Shown: positions 55,908 to 64,000 of the stretch, piece after piece
Layout of the letters: the number at the start of each line of letters is the position of its first letter
Numbering within the stretch: the first letter of the stretch is position 1
DNA from: Antitrichia curtipendula
Lineage: Eukaryota > Streptophyta > Bryopsida > Hypnales > Leucodontaceae
DNA: 64,000 nt
Direction: 5' to 3'
Assembly: GCA_951230915.1 (NCBI GenBank)
Contig: OX579637.1
Span: 14,756,001-14,820,000, forward strand
The notes under the pieces: generated by a model
Databases searched by the model: none
Told to the model about the DNA's origin: nothing
What the model saw: the letters and a program-made list of their open reading frames with translations, nothing else
Made by a program: the position numbers and the translations under genes

Positions 55908-56813
55908 AATTGCAATTTAATCGCACGTCCATTCAAAAGAATAGAAGAATAAGTCCAACCTGTACATTAATGGTGTCAAACATCAAATGTCATAGAATTT
56001 CATTTTGAAGGAAACTTCACACAAATCGTACAAGTTGCAAATAGTTACCTTCAAGTACTTAAATGCCCACAAATATTAATCTGATATGTAATTGCAATCC
56101 AATCGCACGTCCATTCAAAAGAATATAGAATAAGTCCAACCTGTACATTAATGGTGTCAAACATCAAATGTCATAGAATTTCATTTTGAAGGAAACTTCA
56201 CACAAATCGTACAAGTTGCAAATAGTTACCTTCAAGTACTTAAATGCCCACAAATATTAATCTGATATGTAATTGCAATCCAATCGCACGTCCATTCAAA
56301 AGAATATAGAATAAGTCCAACCTGTACATTAATGGTGTCAAACATCAAATGTCATAGAATTTCATTTTGAAGGAAACTTCACACAAATCGTACAAGTTGC
56401 AAATAGTTACCTTCAAGTACCTAAATGCCCACAAATACTAATTTGATATGTAATTGCAATCCAATCGCACGTCCATTCAAAAGAATATAGAATAAGTCCA
56501 ACCTGTACATTAATGGTGTCAAACATCAAATGTCATAGAATTTCATTTTGAAGGAAACTTCACACAAATCGTACAAGTTGCAAATAGTTACCTTCAAGTA
56601 CTTAAATGCCCACAAATATTAATCTGATATGTAATTGCAATCCAATCGCACGTCCATTCAAAAGAATATAGAATAAGTCCAACCTGTACATTAATGGTGT
56701 CAAACATCAAATGTCATAGAATTTCATTTTGAAGGAAACTTCACACAAATCGTACAAGTTGCAAATAGTTACCTTCAAGTACTTAAATGCGCACAATTAT
56801 TAATTTGATATGT
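55908..56813. repeat. Local 5-monomer expansion of the GGAAAC/CCTTC monomer
   Basis: Monomers start at 55,908, 56,090, 56,271, 56,452, 56,633, with the next at 56,814. All five carry GGAAAC and CCTTCAAG, and the 181-bp ones are nearly identical. In S1 (47.1 kb) and S3 (62.9 kb) a single such monomer precedes the CACAATTATT marker. Marker offsets shift by 906 bp across the region, from 8,700 to 9,606 against S1 and from 7,068 to 6,162 against S3. Confidence 0.88.
56271..56451. repeat. Representative 181-bp satellite monomer
   Basis: One full monomer, phased to start at AATTGCAATCC and end at TTTGATATGT. It is 181 bp and carries the AATATAGAATAAG linker. The GGAAAC allele before TTCACAC and the CCTTC allele before AAGTAC mark it as part of a locally amplified group. 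Hand counting of a closely similar monomer gives about 58 G or C bases (32%). CpG dinucleotides are few: two in TCGCACGTC and one in ATCGTAC, with a fourth in monomers carrying GCGC. The phase is arbitrary, since the array gives no natural monomer start. Confidence 0.95.
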
Positions 56814-59800
56814 AATTGCAATTTAATCGCACGTCCATTCAAAAGAATAGAAGAATAAGTCCAACCTGTACATTAATGGTGTCAAATATCAAATGTCATA
56901 GAATTTCATTTTGAAAGAGACTTCACACAAATCGTACAAGTTGCAAATAGTTACCCTCAAGTACTTAAATGCGCACAAATATTAATTTGATATGTAATTG
57001 CAATCCAATCGCACGTCCATTCAAAAGAATATAGAATAAGTCCAACCTGTACATTAATGGTGTCAAACATCAAATGTCATAGAATTTCATTTTGAAAGAG
57101 ACTTCACACAAATCGTACAAGTTGCAAATAGTTACCCTCAAGTACTTAAATGCGCAGAAATACTAATTTGATATGTAATTGCAATCCAATCGCACGTCCA
57201 TTCAAAAGAATAGAGAATAAGTCCAACCTGTACATTAATGGTGTCAAACATCAAATGTCATAGAATTTCATTTTGAAAGAGACTTCACACAAATCGTACA
57301 AGTTGCAAATAGTTACCCTCAAGTACCAAAATGCTCACAAATATTAATTTTATATGTAATTGCAATCCAATCGCACGTCCATTCAAAAGAATATAGAATA
57401 AGTCCAACCTGTACATTAATGGTCTCAAACATCAAATGTCATAGAATTTCATTTTGAAAGAGACTTCATACAAATCGTACAAGTTGCAAATAGTTACCGT
57501 CAAGTACTTAAATGCCCACAAATACTAATTTGATATGTAATTGCAATCCAATCGCACGTCCATTCAAAAGAATATAGAATAAGTCCAACCTGTACATTAA
57601 TGGTGTCAAACATCAAATGTCATAGAATTTCATTTTGAAAGAGACTTCACACAAATCGTACATGTTGCAAATAGTTACCCTCAAGTACCTAAATGCCCAC
57701 AAATATTAATCTGATATGTAATTGCAATCCAATCGCACGTCCATTCAAAAGAATATAGAATAAGTCCAACCTGTACATTAATGGTCTCAAACATCAAATG
57801 TCATAGAATTTCATTTTGAAAGAGACTTCATACAAATCGTACAAGTTGCAAATAGTTACCGTCAAGTACTTAAATGCCCACAAATACTAATTTGATATGT
57901 AATTGCAATCCAATCGCACGTCCATTCAAAAGAATATAGAATAAGTGCAACCTGTACATTAATGGTGTCAAACATCAAATGTCATAGAATTTCATTTTGA
58001 AAGAGACTTCATACAAATCGTACAAGTTGCAAATAGTTACCCTCAAGTACTTAAATGCCCACAAATACTAATTTGATATGTAATTGCAATCCAATCGCAC
58101 GTCCATTCAAAAGAATATAGAATAAGTCCAACCTGTACATTAATGGTGTCAAACATCAAATGTCATAGAATTTCATTTTGAAAGAGACTTCACACAAATC
58201 GTACAAGTTGCAAATAGTTACCCTCAAGTACTTAAATGCGCAGAAATACTAATTTGATATGTAATTGCAATCCAATCGCACGTCCATTCAAAAGAATATA
58301 GAATAAGTCCAACCTGTACATTAATGGTGTCAAACATCAAATGTCATAGAATTTCATTTTGAAAGAGACTTCACACAAATCGTACAAGTTGCAAATAGTT
58401 ACCCTCAAGTACTTAAATGCGCAGAAATACTAATTTGATATGTAATTGCAATCCAATCGCACGTCCATTCAAAAGAATAGAGAATAAGTCCAACCTGTAC
58501 ATTAATGGTGTCAAACATCAAATGTCATAGAATTTCATTTTGAAAGAGACTTCACACAAATCGTACAAGTTGCAAATAGTTACCCTCAAGTACCAAAATG
58601 CTCACAAATACTAATTTGATATGTAATTGCAATCCAATCGCACGTCCATTCAAAAGAATATAGAATAAGTCCAACCTGTACTTTAATGGTGTCAAACATC
58701 AAATGTCATAGAATTTCATTTTGAAAGAGACTTCACACAAATCGTACAAGTTGCAAATAGTTACCCTCAAGTATTTAAATGCGCAGAAATACTAATTTGA
58801 TATGTAATTGCAATCCAATCGCACGTCCATTCAAAAGAATAGAGAATAAGTCCAACCTGTACATTAATGGTGTCAAACATCAAATGTCATAGAATTTCAT
58901 TTTGAAAGAGACTTCACACAAATCGTACAAGTTGCAAATAGTTACCCTCAAGTACCAAAATGCTCACAAATACTAATTTGATATGTAATTGCAATCCAAT
59001 CGCACGTCCATTCAAAAGAATATAGAATAAGTCCAACCTGTACATTAATGGTCTCAAACATCAAATGTCATAGAATTTCATTTTGAAAGAGACTTCATAC
59101 AAATCGTACAAGTTGCAAATAGTTACCGTCAAGTACTTAAATGCCCACAAATACTAATTTGATATGTAATTGCAATCCAATCGCACGTCCATTCAAAAGA
59201 ATATAGAATAAGTGCAACCTGTACATTAATGGTGTCAAACATCAAATGTCATAGAATTTCATTTTGAAAGAGACTTCACACAAATCGTACATGTTGCAAA
59301 TAGTTACCCTCAAGTACCTAAATGCCCACAAATATTAATCTGATATGTAATTGCAATCCAATCGCACGTCCATTCAAAAGAATATAGAATAAGTCCAACC
59401 TGTACATTAATGGTCTCAAACATCAAATGTCATAGAATTTCATTTTGAAAGAGACTTCATACAAATCGTACAAGTTGCAAATAGTTACCGTCAAGTACTT
59501 AAATGCCCACAAATACTAATTTGATATGTAATTGCAATCCAATCGCACGTCCATTCAAAAGAATATAGAATAAGTCCAACCTGTACATTAATGGTCTCAA
59601 ACATCAAATGTCATAGAATTTCATTTTGAAAGAGACTTCATACAAATCGTACAAGTTGCAAATAGTTACCGTCAAGTACTTAAATGCCCACAAATACTAA
59701 TTTGATATGTAATTGCAATCCAATCGCACGTCCATTCAAAAGAATATAGAATAAGTCCAACCTGTACATTAATGGTGTCAAACATCAAATGTCATAGAAT

Positions 59801-61123
59801 TTCATTTTGAAAGAGACTTCACACAAATCGTACATGTTGCAAATAGTTACCCTCAAGTACCTAAATGCCCACAAATATTAATCTGATATGTAATTGCAAT
59901 CCAATCGCACGTCCATTCAAAAGAATATAGAATAAGTCCAACCTGTACATTAATGGTGTCAAACATCAAATGTCATAGAATTTCATTTTGAAACAGACTT
60001 CACACAAATCGTACAAGTTGCAAATAGTTACCCTCAAGTACTTAAATGCGCACAAATATTAATTTGATATGTAATTGCAATTCAATCGCACGTCCATTCA
60101 AAAGAATATAGAATAAGTCCAACCTGTACATTAATGGTGTCAAACATCAAATGTCATAGAATTTCATTTTGAAAGAGACTTCATACAAATCGTACAAGTT
60201 GCAAATAGTTACCCTCAAGTATTTAAATGCCCACAAATACTAATTTGATATGTAATTGCAATCCAATCGCACGTCCATTCAAAAGAATATAGAATAAGTC
60301 CAATCTGTACATTAATGGTGTCAAACATCAAATGTCATAGAATTTCATTTTGAAAGAGACTTCATACAAATCGTACAAGTTGCAAATAGTTACCCTCAAG
60401 TACCTAAATGCCCACAAATATTAATTTGATATGTAATTGCAATTCAATCGCACGTCCATTCAAAAGAATAGAAGAATAAGTCCAACCTGTACATTAATGG
60501 TGTCAAATATCAGATGTCATAGAATTTCATTTTGAAAGAGACTTCACACAAATCGTACAAGTTGCAAATAGTTACCCTCAAGTACCTAAATGCCCACAAA
60601 TATTAATCTGATATGTAATTGCAATCCAATCGCACGTCCATTCAAAAGAATATAGAATAAGTCCAACCTGTACATTAATGGTGTCAAACATCAAATGTCA
60701 TAGAATTTCATTTTGAAGGAAACTTCACACAAATCGTACAAGTTGCAAATAGTTACCTTCAAGTACTTAAATGCGCACAAATATTAATTTGATATGTAAT
60801 TGCAATTCAATCGCACGTCCATTCAAAAGAATAGAAGAATAAGTCCAACCTGTACATTAATGGTGTCAAATATCAAATGTCATAGAATTTCATTTTGAAA
60901 GAGACTTCACACAAATCGTACAAGTTGCAAATAGTTACCCTCAAGTACTTAAATGCGCACAAATATTAATTTGATATGTAATTGCAATCCAATCGCACGT
61001 CCATTCAAAAGAATATAGAATAAGTCCAACCTGTACATTAATGGTGTCAAACATCAAATGTCATAGAATTTCATTTTGAAGGAAACTTCACACAAATCGT
61101 ACAAGTTGCAAATAGTTACCTTC

Positions 61124-64000
61124 AAGTACTTAAATGCGCACAAATATTAATTTGATATGTAATTGCAATTCAATCGCATGTCCATTCAAAAGATTAGAAG
61201 AATAAGTCCAACCTGTACATTAATGGTGTCAAATATCAGATGTCATAGAATTTCATTTTGAAAGAGACTTCACACAAATCGTACAAGTTGCAAATAGTTA
61301 CCCTCAAGTACCTAAATGCCCACAAATATTAATCTGATATGTAATTGCAATCCAATCGCACGTCCATTCAAAAGAATATAGAATAAGTCCAACCTGTACA
61401 TTAATGGTGTCAAACATCAAATGTCATAGAATTTCATTTTGAAGGAAACTTCACACAAATCGTACAAGTTGCAAATAGTTACCTTCAAGTACTTAAATGC
61501 GCACAAATATTAATTTGATATGTAATTGCAATTCAATCGCACGTCCATTCAAAAGAATAGAAGAATAAGTCCAACCTGTACATTAATGGTGTCAAATATC
61601 AAATGTCATAGAATTTCATTTTGAAAGAGACTTCACACAAATCGTACAAGTTGCAAATAGTTACCCTCAAGTACTTAAATGCGCACAAATATTAATTTGA
61701 TATGTAATTGCAATCCAATCGCACGTCCATTCAAAAGAATATAGAATAAGGTCCAACCTGTACTTTAATGGTGTCAAACATCAAATGTCATAGAATTTCA
61801 TTTTGAAAGAGACTTCATACAAATCGTACAAGTTGCAAATACTTACCCTCAAGTACCTAAATGCGCAGAAATATTAATTTTATATGTAATTGCAATCCAA
61901 TCGCACGTCCATTCAAAAGAATATAGAATAAGTCCAACCTGTACATTAATGGTGTCAAACATCAAATGTCATAGAATTTCATTTTGAAAGAGACTTCACA
62001 CAAATCGTACAAGTTGCAAATAGTTACCCTCAAGTACTTAAATGCCCACAAATACTAATTTGATATGTAATTGCAATCCAATCGCACGTTCATTCAAAAG
62101 ATTATAGAATAAGTCCAACCTGTACATTAATGGTGTCAAACATCAAATGTCATAGAATTTCATTTTGAAGGAAACTTCACACAAATCATACAAGTTGCAA
62201 ATAGTTACCCTCAAGTACTTAAATGCGCAGAAATATTAATTTGATATGTAATTGCAATCCAATCGCACGTCAATTCCAAAAAATAGAGAATAAGGTCCAA
62301 TCTGTACTTTAATGGTGTCAAACATCAAATGTCATAGAATTTCATTTTGAAAGAGACTTCACACAAATCGTACAAGTTGCAAATAGTTACCCTCAAGTAC
62401 CTAAATGCCCACAAATATTAATCTGATATGTAATTGCAATCCAATCGCACGTCCATTCAAAAGAATATAGAATAAGTCCAACCTGTACATTAATGGTGTC
62501 AAACATCAAATGTCATAGAATTTCATTTTGAAACAGACTTCACACAAATCGTACAAGTTGCAAATAGTTACCCTCAAGTACTTAAATGCGCACAAATATT
62601 AATTTGATATGTAATTGCAATGCAATCGCACGTCCATTCAAAAGAATAGAAGAATAAGTCCAACCTGTACATTAATGGTGTCAAATATCAGATGTCATAG
62701 AATTTCATTTTGAAAGAGACTTCACACAAATCGTATAAGTTGCAAATAGTTACCCTCAAGTACCTAAATGCCCACAAATATTAATCTGATATGTAATTGC
62801 AATCCAATCGCACGTCCATTCAAAAGAATATAGAATAAGTCCAACCTGTACATTAATGGTGTCAAACATCAAATGTCATAGAATTTCATTTTGAAGGAAA
62901 CTTCACACAAATCGTACAAGTTGCAAATAGTTACCTTCAAGTACTTAAATGCGCACAATTATTAATTTGATATGTAATTGCAATTCAATCGCACGTCCAT
63001 TCAAAAGAATAGAAGAATAAGTCCAACCTGTACATTAATGGTGTCAAATATCAAATGTCATAGAATTTCATTTTGAAAGAGACTTCACACAAATCGTACA
63101 AGTTGCAAATAGTTACCCTCAAGTACTTAAATGCGCACAAATATTAATTTGATATGTAATTGCAATCCAATCGCACGTCCATTCAAAAGAATATAGAATA
63201 AGTCCAACCTGTACATTAATGGTGTCAAACATCAAATGTCATAGAATTTCATTTTGAAAGAGACTTCACACAAATCGTACAAGTTGCAAATAGTTACCCT
63301 CAAGTACTTAAATGCGCAGAAATACTAATTTGATATGTAATTGCAATCCAATCGCACGTCCATTCAAAAGAATAGAGAATAAGTCCAACCTGTACATTAA
63401 TGGTGTCAAACATCAAATGTCATAGAATTTCATTTTGAAAGAGACTTCACACAAATCGTACAAGTTGCAAATAGTTACCCTCAAGTACCAAAATGCTCAC
63501 AAATATTAATTTTATATGTAATTGCAATCCAATCGCACGTCCATTCAAAAGAATATAGAATAAGTCCAACCTGTACATTAATGGTCTCAAACATCAAATG
63601 TCATAGAATTTCATTTTGAAAGAGACTTCATACAAATCGTACAAGTTGCAAATAGTTACCGTCAAGTACTTAAATGCCCACAAATACTAATTTGATATGT
63701 AATTGCAATCCAATCGCACGTCCATTCAAAAGAATATAGAATAAGTCCAACCTGTACATTAATGGTGTCAAACATCAAATGTCATAGAATTTCATTTTGA
63801 AAGAGACTTCACACAAATCGTACATGTTGCAAATAGTTACCCTCAAGTACCTAAATGCCCACAAATATTAATCTGATATGTAATTGCAATCCAATCGCAC
63901 GTCCATTCAAAAGAATATAGAATAAGTCCAACCTGTACATTAATGGTCTCAAACATCAAATGTCATAGAATTTCATTTTGAAAGAGACTTCATACAAATC
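61124..64000. repeat. Superunit S3, internally shortened, runs off the window
   Basis: Matches S2 at +7,793 up to the GTTCATTC monomer (54,295 and 62,088), then at +7,068 (55,020 and 62,088; 55,886 and 62,954), then at +6,162 (56,792 and 62,954; 57,327 and 63,489). It lacks four monomers (725 bp) between two GTTCATTC monomers and the 906-bp expansion. The CTTGAATGCCC allele before the second GTTCATTC in S1 and S2 is absent here, as that deletion predicts. The window ends mid-monomer. Confidence 0.85.

Larger units (their letters stand above)
53331..61123. repeat. Superunit S2
   Basis: Matches S1 at +8,700 in its first part and at +7,794/+7,793 later, and leads into S3. Private changes include T-to-C at 54,186, which creates GAATTC, and T-to-A at 54,412 (AAATAGATACCC). 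It shares CGCATGTCC near 53,38x with S3 (61,17x) but not with S1 (44,68x), so S3 is closer to S2 than to S1 at that point. Confidence 0.83.
1..64000. repeat. Tandem satellite array, 181-182 bp monomer, about 353 copies
   Basis: The block beginning AATTGCAA and continuing through TCGCACGTC recurs at 1, 183, 364, 545, 727, 909 and so on to the end, a spacing of 181 or 182 bp. Every monomer carries the same ordered landmarks: CCTGTACATTAATGG, ATGTCATAGAATTTC, AAATCGTACAAG, TTGCAAATAGTTAC, CAAGTACTTAAATG and AATTTGATATG. All copies read in the same direction and no non-satellite sequence interrupts them. Copies are very similar and differ mainly at a few recurring variant sites. Arrays of this kind are typical of eukaryotic centromeric or other constitutive heterochromatin; that role is inferred from size, homogeneity and multimeric organisation. 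The species and satellite family are not recognised. The array has no visible edge in the window. No stretch of the window holds a gene. Confidence 0.98.

Noticed and set aside
1..64000. CRISPR array
   Set aside because: The period is 181-182 bp and the whole unit is repeated; there are no short repeats separated by unrelated spacers, and no cas genes.
1..64000. LTR or other transposon tandem array, or rDNA spacer
   Set aside because: No terminal repeats, target-site duplications, reverse transcriptase or transposase coding, and no rRNA sequence between copies.
1..64000. Known satellites such as human alpha (171 bp), Arabidopsis CEN180 or maize CentC
   Set aside because: Length is in the same range for some of them, but the sequence does not resemble what I recall of these families. 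A database search would be needed to name it.
1..64000. Artefactual assembly expansion of a small repeat
   Set aside because: Not ruled out for individual blocks, but the copies carry private substitutions and ordered variant series, which a simple looped misassembly would not produce. Long-read validation would settle it.

Overview
The whole 64 kb window is one uninterrupted satellite DNA array: roughly 353 head-to-tail copies of an AT-rich monomer of 181-182 bp (about 32% G+C by hand count of one monomer). All copies seen lie in the same orientation. I see no gene, RNA gene, transposon, telomere repeat, CRISPR array or unique sequence, and the array runs off both ends. This points to a eukaryotic nuclear chromosome, most likely centromeric or pericentromeric heterochromatin. 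Monomers near 180 bp are common in plant and animal centromeric satellites. I do not recognise the family and cannot name the organism; a plant is my slight preference, but this is a guess.

The real content is the arrangement of monomer variants. Copies differ by a limited set of recurring alleles: the linker after the TCGCACGTC block (AATAGAAAAATAAG, AATATAGAATAAG, AATAGAAGAATAAG, AATAGAGAATAAG, GATTATAGAATAAG, and the CAATTCC/CGATTCC forms), GAGAC/CAGAC/GGAAAC, CACAC/CATAC, CCCTC/CCTTC/CCGTC, and GCCCAC/GCGCAC/GCGCAG/GCTCAC. Following these by eye shows nested segmental tandem duplications, always a whole number of monomers apart.

Layout: (1) 1-3.9 kb, including a 4-monomer unit (728 bp) present twice. 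(2) 3,941-18,102, a 7,081-bp (39-monomer) block present twice in tandem, with a 908-bp (5-monomer) repeat inside each copy. (3) 18.1-34.4 kb, a different variant set with 2,179-, 3,271- and 1,998-bp duplications. (4) 34.4-43.2 kb, a 3,448-bp and then a 2,177-bp duplication. (5) 44.6-64 kb, three copies of a larger superunit at spacings of 8,700 and 7,793 bp, separated further by internal gains and losses of 4, 5 or 10 monomers. A marked change of variant content falls at about 18.1 kb.

The only ORF of note (6869-7063, minus strand) is a satellite monomer in which one substitution removes a recurrent stop codon; it is not a gene. No undescribed gene system is present. The notable biology is a well-preserved record of unequal exchange, with chimeric monomers marking some breakpoints.
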